Assembly: GCA_913060875.1 (NCBI GenBank) | Contig: CAJXSL010000004.1 | Coordinates: 186,001 to 250,000 of the forward strand | From: an uncultured Desulfobacteraceae bacterium | GTDB taxonomy: Bacteria; Desulfobacterota; Desulfobacteria; Desulfobacterales; UBA5852 | DNA: 64,000 nucleotides | Direction of reading: 5' to 3' | Shown: positions 19,235 through 28,325 of the stretch, in pieces | How positions within the stretch are numbered: position 1 is the first letter of the stretch | How the letters are laid out: each line of letters starts with the position of its first letter | Notes under the pieces: generated by a model | The model's input: the letters and a program-made list of their open reading frames with translations, nothing else | Told to the model about the DNA's origin: nothing | Databases searched by the model: none | Translations under genes and position numbers: made by a program

Positions 19235-20002
19235 TTAGTCCACCACCACCGTCATCAAATCTTCCGCGATCAGCAAAGGGCCCTGGTAGGCCCGCCGGCA
19301 TTGCGCGGCAATGTCGATCGCGTCGCAGGCCGGATAGAAGTGGGTCAGCATCAGTCGTTGGACTTCGGCCTGGGCCGCCATCCTGCCGGCCAGAACCGGC
19401 GTAAGGTGCCCGGGGATTTTCTCTTCGTCCGGCACGGCCGACTCACATATCAACAGTCCGGTCTTGTGCGCCAAGTTCACCAGATTCTCCGTGTAATCCG
19501 TATCGCCGGAATACACAACCGACCGTCCGGAAGGCGTTTCGATACGAAAGGCCACGCTTTCGGGATTATGGGCCATGGGCGCAGCCGCGACGGTGAACCC
19601 CTCCTCCGTCAGTCCCGGTTGACGGCTTCCATCCAGCTCCACCAAATCGACCTTGCCTTCCGCCAGTTGAATCCAGTGGCCATATACCGATTCAAGTCCG
19701 GAAATAAATTCTTTCAGCCCGGGACCGCCCACAATGGTCAGAGGTTTGGTGCGCCGGGTGGCATCCGGATACTTGTTGGCAAACAGAAGCGGCACCAGTT
19801 CAGCCGTGTGATCCGGATGAAAATGGCTGTAAAACAGGTAGTCGATCTGAAAAATATCGGTGCCCGCCTCCAGCAAGCGCCGCATGGTGCCCGGGCCGGA
19901 GTCAAACACCAGCTGCCGGTCACCGATGTGCAACAGGATCGAACAGGCACTGCGGTCCAGGCGCGGCACACAGGTTCCGGAGCCGAGAACGGTGACCTGC
20001 AT
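19235..20002 (-). CDS. MBL-fold hydrolase, ribonuclease Z-like
   Basis: A 255-residue zinc hydrolase with FYSHFHPDHTAELVPLLF (HxHxDH), YSGDTDYTENL and the late LTHFYP histidine motif, as in RNase Z/ElaC relatives. The ATG at 20002 directly follows the TAG of the upstream DHH gene; the open frame extends to a GTG at 20053. It lacks the long exosite arm of true tRNase Z, so the substrate is unassigned. Confidence 0.85.
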   Translation of the reverse strand: MQVTVLGSGTCVPRLDRSACSILLHIGDRQLVFDSGPGTMRRLLEAGTDIFQIDYLFYSHFHPDHTAELVPLLFANKYPDATRRTKPLTIVGGPGLKEFISGLESVYGHWIQLAEGKVDLVELDGSRQPGLTEEGFTVAAAPMAHNPESVAFRIETPSGRSVVYSGDTDYTENLVNLAHKTGLLICESAVPDEEKIPGHLTPVLAGRMAAQAEVQRLMLTHFYPACDAIDIAAQCRRAYQGPLLIAEDLMTVVVD

Positions 20003-20003
20003 G

Positions 20004-21014
20004 CTATTTTTGCGGCTTGCCGTCACGGCTTGTCCAAGTTCGCTGCTCGACACGGTTAATCAGCCAATCCGTCAAACGTTTGCCATTGCTGAAGTCCACG
20101 GCTTCACTCACGGCCGACAGGGCCAGTTCGGCACGTGCCATGGTCTTACGGCCGCCGGCGGAACCAAATTCGCCGAAGCTGCTGCGCGCCAGATTACCCG
20201 CGTTTTTGCGTATCCCGTCATTACGCAGGATCACCACCAGCTGCTGGTCATATATTCCGGATACGATGCTCCAGGTCACGGTTTCCACCCGCATGAGAAA
20301 GTCGGCGACCAGGACGCATACATCCGGATTGGGAACCTGCCCCAGATGGGCAAACATCCGACCCTTGCGAAAGCGGCGGGCCTGGATGGCCTTGCGAAAA
20401 AACGCCAGGAAACCAAGCTTTAAATCAGCCTGCTCGATACGGCGGGCCAAAGGGATATTCGCATACCGGAAAAGATACTGAAAAGCAACGATATCTTCGA
20501 TCTGGGTCCCGCGCTCGAAATTGCGGGTATCGGTCTTGATGGCATAGAAAAGGCCCGTGGCCAGTTTGGCGCTCGGCTTGATTTGGGCCGCACGCAGATA
20601 TTCCGTCAACATGCTGGCCGTGGCCCCGTAGCCCGGGCGTATATCGACAAATCCTGCCCGGGGGCGGCTGTCGGGGTGGTGATCGATGATGACATCATAG
20701 CGGAAAGGTCCGAAAGCGTCATTGTGCTCCGGCTGAGAGTCGATAAGGACCTTGCGCTGGAAACGATCCGGATCGATGGTATCCAGATGAACGGCACGAA
20801 CCCCCAGCAGGCGCATCATGGTCAGGTTGTCCGGCCGATGGATGATATTGATATGGCTGATGGTAATACCGGCCACCTTGCGCCACAGCAGTCTTTTCAC
20901 GGCCATGGCACTGGCGATGGCATCCGGATCGGCATTGATCAGGATCAACACCTGATCACCGCTATCAAACTGTTCCCAAAACCGACGCAGCCGCTCCTTG
21001 GTTTTCGTTCGCAT
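20004..21014 (-). CDS. DHH/DHHA1 phosphoesterase (NrnA-like)
   Basis: A 336-residue protein with the DHH-family metal motifs INADPDAIASAMA, DSQPEHND and DHHPDSRP, and a C-terminal DHHA1-type domain (SFGEFGSAGGRKTMARAEL). Relatives degrade nanoRNA, cyclic dinucleotides or pAp. The first motif reads NADPDAIAS where DxD plus a nearby Asp are usual. It heads the run that leads to hemA. Confidence 0.85.
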   Translation of the reverse strand: MRTKTKERLRRFWEQFDSGDQVLILINADPDAIASAMAVKRLLWRKVAGITISHINIIHRPDNLTMMRLLGVRAVHLDTIDPDRFQRKVLIDSQPEHNDAFGPFRYDVIIDHHPDSRPRAGFVDIRPGYGATASMLTEYLRAAQIKPSAKLATGLFYAIKTDTRNFERGTQIEDIVAFQYLFRYANIPLARRIEQADLKLGFLAFFRKAIQARRFRKGRMFAHLGQVPNPDVCVLVADFLMRVETVTWSIVSGIYDQQLVVILRNDGIRKNAGNLARSSFGEFGSAGGRKTMARAELALSAVSEAVDFSNGKRLTDWLINRVEQRTWTSRDGKPQK

Positions 21015-21302
21015 GGCATCGTTTCCAAATGAAGGTGCCCGTCGCCAGGCCGCAATTCCTGGCGCCGTGCCGCTATATAAGGGCGCTCCCCTGCTGGCAA
21101 CAGACTATAGAATCTAATCCCACGTAATTCAACCTTGCCCAGGGACAGGCCCGCCATAGACACTCCTCCATCAGATGAATGCATGTTATTCTTTGAATTT
21201 TGATCGAATAATAACGGTTGCCACAATGACATGGCCCGCCTTATATGTTCGCCGCGATAAAATAATCCTCATGGTCCCCAATTTAATAAGGAGCCGAAAG
21301 CA

Positions 21303-22607
21303 ATGGAAGGGGCACTATTACCCATCATTATATTCCTATTGGTCTACGTGGCCCTCACGTTTGAACTGGTCAACAAGGCTGTCGCCGCCCTCTTTGGCGT
21401 TATGGTGCTGTTGATCATGCATGTGGTGGATGAACATGAAGCCGTGTCATTCATCGACACCGAGACCATCATGCTGCTGCTCGGCATGATGACCATTGTG
21501 GCCATTCTGCGACGCACCGGGGTTTTTACGCTGCTCTCCGTGCGCATCGCCGCCCTGACCAAGGGCAGCCCCCTTAAAATCCTGATCTTTTTTTCCGTCA
21601 TTACAGCGGTTTTATCGGCCTTTCTCGACAACGTGACCACGGTGCTGATCATCATCCCCATCGTTATCGAACTGACCACCGGCATGGGGCTCGACCCCAA
21701 GCTTTATGTCATCAGCCAGGCGGTCATCTCCAACATCGGCGGCACCGCTACCTTGATCGGCGACCCCCCCAACATCATCATCGGTTCCAAGGTGGGCCTG
21801 ACCTTCAACACCTTTATCATCAACCTGTCCCTGCCGGTGGTGATTTGTTTCTGTGTCGGCCTGTTCTACTTATGGCTGACCAACCGTGAAAAATTCCGCC
21901 CCATCGATACCAACCTGGCGAAGCTGTTCAGCGTGCAGTTGCTGCTGGAAAAAATCCGCAACGAATTTCTGAACATCAAGATCGACCGGACATTCCTGGC
22001 CAAAGGGCTCTCCTGCCTGGCCCTGGCCCTCCTGTTGTTCGTCACCCAAACCGTAACCGGCATGTCGCCGGGTGTGGTGGCGCTGACAGTGGCTATGCTG
22101 CTGATCATCATCACGAAAGTCGATGTGGAAGACCTGATGGAGGAAATTGAATGGACCACCCTCCTGTTCTTTTCAGGGTTGTTTATTCTGGTCGGTGTTC
22201 TGGAAGAGAAAAATGTGCTGGAATGGATTGCCCACAACGTCTTTCTGAGGGTCGGCGACAACCCCTATGTCATCGTCCTGATGGTCCTGTGGGTCTCCGG
22301 CATCATTTCGGGCTTTCTGGATAACATCCCGTTTACGATCACCATGATCCCAATCGTCAAACTGATGCTGGAATCCCACCCCATACCCAACGACATTCTC
22401 TGGTGGGCCTTGTCTTTAGGCGCCTGTCTGGGCGGCAACCTGACCATGATCGGGGCTTCCGCCAACATTGTCTCCGTGGGCATCGCCAAACGGCACAATG
22501 TCAATATCAGTTTTCTGGAATTCATGAAGCTGAGCGCCGTGATCACACTGATCACCCTCGTCATCGCTTCCCTTTTCCTATCCGTCTATTTATGGGTGTC
22601 ATTATGA
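21303..22607 (+). CDS. ArsB/NhaD-type ion permease (IT superfamily)
   Basis: A 434-residue integral membrane protein with about eleven hydrophobic segments. The repeated motifs SAFLDNVTTVLIIIPI/ISNIGGTATLIGDPPNII and SGFLDNIPFTITMIPI/GGNLTMIGASANIV are the inverted-repeat substrate-binding signatures of the ArsB/NhaD/CitMHS group. It starts at an ATG just after AAGGAGCCGAAAGCA. Its stop overlaps the next gene by ATGA, so the two are translationally coupled. It may carry sodium/proton exchange or an anion; sequence alone does not decide. Confidence 0.9.
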   Translation: MEGALLPIIIFLLVYVALTFELVNKAVAALFGVMVLLIMHVVDEHEAVSFIDTETIMLLLGMMTIVAILRRTGVFTLLSVRIAALTKGSPLKILIFFSVITAVLSAFLDNVTTVLIIIPIVIELTTGMGLDPKLYVISQAVISNIGGTATLIGDPPNIIIGSKVGLTFNTFIINLSLPVVICFCVGLFYLWLTNREKFRPIDTNLAKLFSVQLLLEKIRNEFLNIKIDRTFLAKGLSCLALALLLFVTQTVTGMSPGVVALTVAMLLIIITKVDVEDLMEEIEWTTLLFFSGLFILVGVLEEKNVLEWIAHNVFLRVGDNPYVIVLMVLWVSGIISGFLDNIPFTITMIPIVKLMLESHPIPNDILWWALSLGACLGGNLTMIGASANIVSVGIAKRHNVNISFLEFMKLSAVITLITLVIASLFLSVYLWVSL

Positions 22608-23491
22608 AAGAAGAAGACCGTCAGAACCTGTTCAAGATATTCCGGGACCACGGCGATGTCCTGGGAGCCCATGGAACGTCACTGGTCGCCCTGAAATCGT
22701 TTATCCGGTCCATTCAGGATGTCAAGTGCCGGGCCGACCAGCTCCAGCCGTTGGTGGACGAGCTGATCCAGTCCATCAAGAACACCGAGCCCCAGATTAC
22801 GCCCCTGGTGCATCTGATGGAGCAGTTCGAGGGGGAAATGGCCGGCCAATTCGGTGAGAACCTCGAGGCGACGAAGCAAAAGATTATCGCCCTCTTGAAC
22901 GACAAGCGGGGCCTGCTCGAGCGCGTCGGCGAACAGATGGTGGCCAGCGGGTTGACCTGTATCGATCGTTACGACGTCATTATCGTTTACTCCACCAGTG
23001 CCTCCATTCGCGATACCCTGGTCAAGGCCCGCAAGATCGGCAAACCCTTTGAAGTTCTGATCCTGAAGCAGGATTTTACCAAAACCCGCAAATTGATCTG
23101 GACGGCCTCCGGCGAAGATATCGACCATGAAGTCATCCCGGAATACAACTTGAGCAATTTTATTACCAAAGCCAACAAGTTTTTCCTGGGAACCATGTCC
23201 ATTACGCCGGACAACAAAGCCGTATGCCCTTTAGGGGCAGCCGAAGTCGTCAGCCTGTGCCACCTGAACAAAATACCGGTCTATCTTTTTGCCAACAGCC
23301 TGAAATTCTCGCACAAACCCAGCCAAGACCACCGCATTCACGAAAAGAACGAGTGCCGTCTGGAAGGCCATACCAGCTACAATATGACCATCCACTCCCA
23401 TTGCCTGGTGGATCTGGCCCATGTGGATTTCATCGTGCGGGAGGAAGGCGCCATTCCCCGTGCGGAGTTCCAGACGCTTTTGGCGTGCTGA
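22604..23491 (+). CDS. eIF-2B alpha/beta/delta-like protein coupled to an ion permease
   Basis: A 295-residue soluble protein. The C-terminal half (YDVIIVYSTSASIRDTLV, AVCPLGAAEVVSLCHLNKIPVYLFANSLKF, HVDFIVREEGAIP) resembles the Rossmann-like domain of eIF2B subunits and methylthioribose-1-phosphate isomerases. The N-terminal 120 residues are helical and not recognised. The start ATG overlaps the permease stop, so it is almost certainly made with it. It may bind a phosphorylated nucleoside or sugar; function is open. Confidence 0.75.
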   Translation: MKEEDRQNLFKIFRDHGDVLGAHGTSLVALKSFIRSIQDVKCRADQLQPLVDELIQSIKNTEPQITPLVHLMEQFEGEMAGQFGENLEATKQKIIALLNDKRGLLERVGEQMVASGLTCIDRYDVIIVYSTSASIRDTLVKARKIGKPFEVLILKQDFTKTRKLIWTASGEDIDHEVIPEYNLSNFITKANKFFLGTMSITPDNKAVCPLGAAEVVSLCHLNKIPVYLFANSLKFSHKPSQDHRIHEKNECRLEGHTSYNMTIHSHCLVDLAHVDFIVREEGAIPRAEFQTLLAC

Positions 23492-23684
23492 ACCAAACGC
23501 CTCCGTATGGCCGGATCAAGGGCGCCTGACAAAGGACAAGCGCTGGAAAGCGCCGCTTTGCGGTCCACGAGGCCGGTGATCGTCGGCTCCGCTTGTTTTT
23601 TAGCGCACCAGAGGGTAGAGAGGATTAGCCTGTGAATCACCTTACCCTGCCGCGCGGACCAGCCGCTCCCTTGGCCCCCTGTCT

Positions 23685-24947
23685 ATGGCATCGCGCGCGC
23701 GTGGAGAAGCCGTGGCCGCTCGTCCCTCCAAATGGCGCCTGATTGGGTTTGGCCTTGGCGTTCTGCTGCTCGTCCTCATGGCCGTCGCCCAGCTGTTCAA
23801 ACACGACCTGATCCGCTTGCAGTTTGTCCTCACCCTTTGCGAACCCCGAACCATCGCCACCAATTTCAGGAACATCACCAGGGTCCTGGATTATCATACG
23901 GTACGCCGAAGCGGACCGACCTACCGGATTCCCTATGCCAAAGCACCGCTTCCCGCAACCTACACCTACGCCGGTGACCGCCGCGAGTTGGCCCAGTGGC
24001 TTGAAAAAACCGCCACCGCCGGCATCATCGTCATCCGCGACGGAAAAATCGCCTTCGAGCGCTATTACCTGGCCAATGATGCCCGGACCCACTGGATCGC
24101 CTGTTCGGCGAGCCACCCCTTCATTTCCATCCTCGTTGGATTTGCCCAGGAAGAAGGCCTGATCCGCAGTGTATCCGATATGGTCACCGATTATGTTCCC
24201 GGACTGAAATACTCCGGCTATGACGGTGTCACCCTCAAGGATGCGCTGCAGATGTCTTCGGGCGTTACCTTTGACGGGAACCGTGCCGATTTCTTTTCGG
24301 ACATCAACCGATTGAAGCGGCACCTGGCCCTGGGCAACACCGCGGCCAGCTTCATTGAAAAACTGGACCGAACCCGCCCGCCGGGCACCTACAACCGCAT
24401 CGTCGGAATGGACACCCAGGTGCTGGCCATGGTGCTGCGCGCGGCCACCGGACGGAGCCTGGCGGCCTACATGGAAGAAAAACTCTGGTCCCGGCTGGGC
24501 GTCGAGGGGGATGCCCTTTGGCTTGTCGACGCCGGCGGAACGGCGCTGGCCTTCTGCGGGCTCAATGCACGCCTCCGGGATTACGCCCGCTTCGGCCTGC
24601 TCTGTTTGAACCAAGGCCGCAATTTCAGGGATCAGCAGATTCTGCCGGCGCGATGGTTCCGGGATTCCATAACACCCGACCGCCCCCACCTCATGCCGGG
24701 GGCCGACAACCCGGCATCCTCCCATCCCCATGGCTACGGCTACCAATGGTGGCTGCCGGCCCCCCCCGATGGCGACCACTGCGCCATCGGTCTATACGGC
24801 CAGTTTATTTATCTCCATCCCCGCTTCCGCGTGGTGATCGCCAAAATATCCGCCGACAGCACCCACGACCGACACGGAACCGAAGGGGAAAGGGAGTCGC
24901 TATCGGTCTTCCGCACCATCGCGGCCCACATGGGCCAATATCCCTAA
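23685..24947 (+). CDS. Beta-lactamase-fold serine hydrolase, membrane-anchored, SxxK altered to SxxH
   Basis: A 420-residue protein with an N-terminal membrane anchor (residues 17-40), then a class C beta-lactamase/PBP-like domain. The expected catalytic SxxK reads S141-A-S-H144, so the general-base lysine is replaced by histidine. The second motif region is TYNRIVGMDTQVLAMVLR. The frame, length and alignment around the motif (WIACSASHPFISILVG) are otherwise typical. ATG at 23685 has no strong ribosome site; a GTG at 23712 behind GGAGAAGCC is an alternative. It may be a pseudoenzyme or use a modified mechanism. Confidence 0.8.
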   Translation: MASRARGEAVAARPSKWRLIGFGLGVLLLVLMAVAQLFKHDLIRLQFVLTLCEPRTIATNFRNITRVLDYHTVRRSGPTYRIPYAKAPLPATYTYAGDRRELAQWLEKTATAGIIVIRDGKIAFERYYLANDARTHWIACSASHPFISILVGFAQEEGLIRSVSDMVTDYVPGLKYSGYDGVTLKDALQMSSGVTFDGNRADFFSDINRLKRHLALGNTAASFIEKLDRTRPPGTYNRIVGMDTQVLAMVLRAATGRSLAAYMEEKLWSRLGVEGDALWLVDAGGTALAFCGLNARLRDYARFGLLCLNQGRNFRDQQILPARWFRDSITPDRPHLMPGADNPASSHPHGYGYQWWLPAPPDGDHCAIGLYGQFIYLHPRFRVVIAKISADSTHDRHGTEGERESLSVFRTIAAHMGQYP

Positions 24948-25122
24948 TCGGAGGCCCCCCCGGGGGATGCACGCACTTTCCCCCCCGTTGTCACCTGTCT
25001 GTTTCAAACGCGTCTCCCAAGTGGTGACACCGCCACCTTCCGCCCCCCTTCCAGCCGATCCCTGTTATACGCCAAACCTTTGATAATCCATCCAATTTTA
25101 AAAAATGGAACAGGGCCCCGAC

Positions 25123-25139
25123 CAGGCACACCCTTTGCT
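25123..25139 (+). promoter_or_regulatory. Candidate sigma-54 promoter for the TerC gene
   Basis: CAGGCACACCCTTTGCT has GG and GC separated by exactly 10 nt, matching the -24/-12 pattern TGGCAC-N5-TTGC except for an A before GG. It ends 55 bp before the TerC start codon. Confidence 0.45.
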
Positions 25140-25193
25140 TTAGGAGTTTCCTAACACAAAACGCCTATCATCTTTTCAGCATAGGGGGTAACC

Positions 25194-25955
25194 ATGTCAC
25201 TTGGATTTCTAGGCGATATTCAATTCAATGCACAGTTTTTTTCAGCGCTGATCAGCATCGTGATCATCGATCTGGTGCTGGCCGGTGACAATGCGGTGGT
25301 CATTGCCATGGCCGTTAAAAAGCTCCAAGGCCGCCAGCGGACGTTGGGCATCGCGGCCGGGGCCGGCGGGGCTGTTTTGGTCCGGGTCGTGTGCACCTTT
25401 TTCGTGGCCAAACTCCTGATGATTTCCTTCGTCAAACTGCTGGGGGGTGCCGTGATTTTATGGATCGCCGTCAAATTGCTGGTGGAGGGGGCGGAAGATG
25501 AAAGCGTCCGCGAGGCAGGCAGCTTGTGGCAGGCCGTATGGATCATCATCGTGGCGGACATGAGCATGGGCATCGACAACATGCTGGCCGTGGGAGGGGC
25601 CTCGCATGGAAACTTTTTCCTGCTCATGTTCGGCCTGATGCTGAGCATCCCCTTCGTGGTCTTCATGAGCTCGCTCCTGGCCAAACTCATGGACCGCTAC
25701 CCCATCATCCTCTATATCGGCTCCGCTATCTTGGGCAAGGTGGGGGGCGAAATGATGATCACGGACCCGGTGGTCCACGGCTGGCTGCATCCCTCCAAAG
25801 CGGTTGAATACACCGTGATGGCCGTATTTACGGTCGGCGTCATCGCCCTGGGGCGATGGCTGCTGGCCCGGCGTCGCCAGGCTGAAATGGCGCCCTCCGG
25901 TGCGGTGGGGCTGGCCACCGCCCAGAATGCCCCGGTGGCCGGCGACCGGCCCTGA
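25194..25955 (+). CDS. TerC-family membrane protein (YjbE-like)
   Basis: A 253-residue integral membrane protein with about seven hydrophobic segments. The paired acidic motifs DLVLAGDNAVVIAMA and MSMGIDNMLAVGGAS place it in the TerC family, members of which export manganese or calcium or load metal onto exported proteins. I looked for a yybP-ykoY manganese riboswitch upstream and did not see one; a sigma-54-like promoter is there instead. Confidence 0.88.
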   Translation: MSLGFLGDIQFNAQFFSALISIVIIDLVLAGDNAVVIAMAVKKLQGRQRTLGIAAGAGGAVLVRVVCTFFVAKLLMISFVKLLGGAVILWIAVKLLVEGAEDESVREAGSLWQAVWIIIVADMSMGIDNMLAVGGASHGNFFLLMFGLMLSIPFVVFMSSLLAKLMDRYPIILYIGSAILGKVGGEMMITDPVVHGWLHPSKAVEYTVMAVFTVGVIALGRWLLARRRQAEMAPSGAVGLATAQNAPVAGDRP

Positions 25956-26008
25956 CAACAGTTAGAGCAAGTGCCCCTGGATGGCGTTGCGCCGCCATCC
26001 TCCCCGCA

Positions 26009-26053
26009 GAACCCGTCCGACCGGCAGCCCCCCGGGAGGACGGGTTCTTGTTT
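26009..26053 (+). terminator. Rho-independent terminator after the TerC gene
   Basis: GAACCCGTCC (26009-26018) pairs with GGACGGGTTC (26038-26047), with an inner CCGG pairing, followed by TTGTTT. It ends the TerC transcript about 55 bp after its stop. Confidence 0.75.
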
Positions 26054-26192
26054 AAAAAGCTTTCAATCCCGGCCCTTTTTCTTCTCTCCGCCAAGGATCG
26101 TTTGGTGCCGCACGTTCTTCCACCGCCAGGCAAACAGGCCCTTGGAGAGAGGCCCCTTCATGTCTTCCCTTGAAAGACACCCGCCTCGCAAG

Positions 26193-26226
26193 TTGTCCAC
26201 TGTCAGTATTCAATGGATGTCGACAA
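26193..26226 (+). promoter_or_regulatory. Candidate activator site upstream of TauE/SafE gene
   Basis: TTGTCCACTGTCAGTATTCA (from 26193) matches 15 of 20 positions of the box at 35834, and a second inverted half GTCGACAA is at 26219-26226. The box begins 110 bp upstream of the sigma-54 promoter at 26303. Confidence 0.5.
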
Positions 26227-26302
26227 GTTTCGAAGTTCGCATTCAAGAATAATTATTACACATAAATTCAAATGTTTATAATTTTTTTTATCTTCTCTTA
26301 CG

Positions 26303-26319
26303 TTGGCATGGCGCTTGAA
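26303..26319 (+). promoter_or_regulatory. Sigma-54 promoter of the TauE/SafE gene
   Basis: TTGGCATGGCGCTTGAA has TTGGCATG at -24 and TTGA at -12 with 10 nt between the GG and GA. It differs from the consensus only at the final C. The coding start is at 26410. Confidence 0.65.
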
Positions 26320-26409
26320 AAGAGAGGGCTCAGAAAATGGGATCTTTAAATCTGCATCGACACGCGAATGCTTCTTCCAAATTGAGAATTGAATTCAAAG
26401 GAGGCTCAC

Positions 26410-27456
26410 ATGACAAACGGAACCAATGAGAGAGTCGCAGGGTGGGAAGTCGCCCGGAACCTCGAAGGCACGAAAACAACCATCTGGGAGCGACTCATTC
26501 CGGAATGGCGGCAGATGAGGGCTGCCCTGGGTGGTGTTTTCGTTTTTTTCCTCGTCTTTCTGCTGGGATGCTGGCTGGCGGGCAACCCCTTCGAACCGAC
26601 AGTGCGGATTCAGTCGCCCTACTCGGTGGCCCATGGTTTACAAGGCAACGATTGGCACATCGTGTGGAGCGTCGTCCTGCTGGCCGCCTTTTTCGAATTT
26701 ATGGATGCGTCCGCCGGCATGGGGTTCGGCACCGCCCTGACCCCGATTTTGCTGGTGATCGGCTTCGATCCCAAACAGATCGTGCCCGTGGTGATGATCC
26801 AGCAGGGCGTCGCCGGTCTGGTGGGGGCTTTTCTGCACCGGGAGTTCGAAAATGTGGAATGGAAATTCAAACCCATGTCCGAAACCGTCAAGTTGTGGTT
26901 CATCATCGGCGTGGTGGGGTGTATCGCCGTTTCGGTCTCCATTGTCGGCATCTATAAAATTCTGCACGTCGACAAGGTATGGATCAAGCTTTATGTAGCC
27001 GCTCTGCTGCTGGTCATGGGCGGTGCCTCCATTTTCCAGGGCCGTAAAGACAGGCCCTACAAACCGGGCAAGATGATCGGCTTCGCTGCCCTGGCCGGCT
27101 TCAACAAAGGCGTGGGCGGCGGCGGCTACGGACCGGTGGTGACCATCGGCGGTCTGCTGTCGGGTGTCCCGGTGAAAAGCATGCTGGCCGTAACCGCCAT
27201 CAGCGAGGGTACGGTGAGCGCCTTTTCGATCATTGTCTGGCTGGCCCTGCTCACCAGCGGGGTGCAGATCGATTATCTGCTCCTGCCGTCTTTTATGATC
27301 GCCACCATGTTTTCCGCCATTGCCGCACCCTATATGACGCGGGTGTTTCCCGAAAAGCTTTGGAAAATAGTGGTCCCCGCCTACTGTCTTGTCGTGGCGG
27401 CCATCTGCTTCTGGAAAATCGCCCCTGGTGTGCTGGCCAAACTGGCTGGCGGCTGA
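26410..27456 (+). CDS. TauE/SafE-family sulfite/organosulfur exporter-like permease
   Basis: A 348-residue membrane protein with about eight hydrophobic segments and the repeated family pattern (MDASAGMGFGTALTPILLVIGFDP near residue 95; GFNKGVGGGGYGPVVTIGGLLSGV near residue 225). Family members move sulfite, sulfonates or related anions. The ATG at 26410 follows AAAGGAGGCTCAC; an in-frame TTG at 26389 lies upstream of that site. Expression is probably sigma-54 dependent. It precedes a small membrane protein gene after a hairpin, and a two-component pair. Confidence 0.9.
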   Translation: MTNGTNERVAGWEVARNLEGTKTTIWERLIPEWRQMRAALGGVFVFFLVFLLGCWLAGNPFEPTVRIQSPYSVAHGLQGNDWHIVWSVVLLAAFFEFMDASAGMGFGTALTPILLVIGFDPKQIVPVVMIQQGVAGLVGAFLHREFENVEWKFKPMSETVKLWFIIGVVGCIAVSVSIVGIYKILHVDKVWIKLYVAALLLVMGGASIFQGRKDRPYKPGKMIGFAALAGFNKGVGGGGYGPVVTIGGLLSGVPVKSMLAVTAISEGTVSAFSIIVWLALLTSGVQIDYLLLPSFMIATMFSAIAAPYMTRVFPEKLWKIVVPAYCLVVAAICFWKIAPGVLAKLAGG

Positions 27457-27473
27457 TGCCGTCCGCCGTATCT

Positions 27474-27508
27474 CCCCGGACCCCTTATCGGGGTCCGGGG
27501 TTTGATTT
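27474..27508 (+). terminator. Perfect 11-bp hairpin between the TauE gene and the next gene
   Basis: CCCCGGACCCC (27474-27484) pairs perfectly with GGGGTCCGGGG (27490-27500) over a 5-nt loop, followed by TTTGATTT. As the next same-strand gene starts 40 bp on, it may act as a partial terminator that lowers downstream expression. Confidence 0.7.
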
Positions 27509-27546
27509 CGCCATCGCCGATGGAAATCCCACAGGAGGCATCACCA

Positions 27547-28041
27547 ATGGCCGTACCCCATAACGTTTCGGCGCGCAACCGACTGCAGTCTTTCGGGCTG
27601 ACCATGATCGTCATGGGCGCCTGCTTCATCTTCTACTACCTGGGTCTTTTCGGCACGGTGGAAGGACCGCTTACCCCGGCCAGGATTGGCACGGCCCTGT
27701 CAGCGCTGGGGATGACCCAGTGTCATGTGATCGTTATCCTGCTCTCGATCCTTATCGCCGCGGTTTCCTGGAACTGGATCTTCAACCTGACCAGTCTCCT
27801 TGCCGGCCACCGCATGACCTGCACGGCCAGGCCCGAAGGAGCCGACCGGGTCTGCGGCGCTCCTGTCAAGCGCACCAGCCATGTATCCAAACGCAGCGGT
27901 CGCAGGGTGGTGTTCTATGTCTGCGCCTGCGGGCATAAACGTCCCGAAGCCCATTTTCATCCGCTCAAAAAGGGCACGGTCAGCAACACCATCTGGCTGG
28001 CCTGCCTCATCTTTATGATCATTGCCGTTTTGGGTGCTTAA
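27547..28041 (+). CDS. Small two/three-segment membrane protein with a cysteine-rich loop
   Basis: A 164-residue protein of no recognised family. Hydrophobic segments lie at about residues 15-35, 55-80 and 143-163. The loop between the second and third contains CTARP...CGAP and YVCACGHKRPEAHFHP, which could form a zinc ribbon. The ATG at 27547 follows AGGAGGCATCACCA; the open frame extends to 27502. It follows the TauE/SafE gene and could be an accessory to the exporter. Confidence 0.7.
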   Translation: MAVPHNVSARNRLQSFGLTMIVMGACFIFYYLGLFGTVEGPLTPARIGTALSALGMTQCHVIVILLSILIAAVSWNWIFNLTSLLAGHRMTCTARPEGADRVCGAPVKRTSHVSKRSGRRVVFYVCACGHKRPEAHFHPLKKGTVSNTIWLACLIFMIIAVLGA

Positions 28042-28325
28042 CCCGGATATTTCATGAATTATTCGGTTTAAATCGCCCCAATAGACGGAACAGGCTGCGC
28101 AGGCACGCCATGATGGGCCTGCCGACGGATGGAACCGTAGCGGGTCCGGCAAACCCTGCCCCCATTGCCCGAATTTACAAATGGTAAAAAAAGCTGACAG
28201 GCGATGAAGACAATCAGGGGCAACCCAATGCCGGCGTCTCCCTTCCGGCCCCGATTTTCTTCGATAAAAGCCTATGGCCGCGCCTACGCCGGCATGGCAC
28301 ATGATTTGCTCACCATCAGCATGCC

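Noticed and set aside
24948-25193. Possible yybP-ykoY manganese riboswitch upstream of TerC
   Set aside because: The conserved riboswitch core could not be found; the repeats seen are C-rich runs only.
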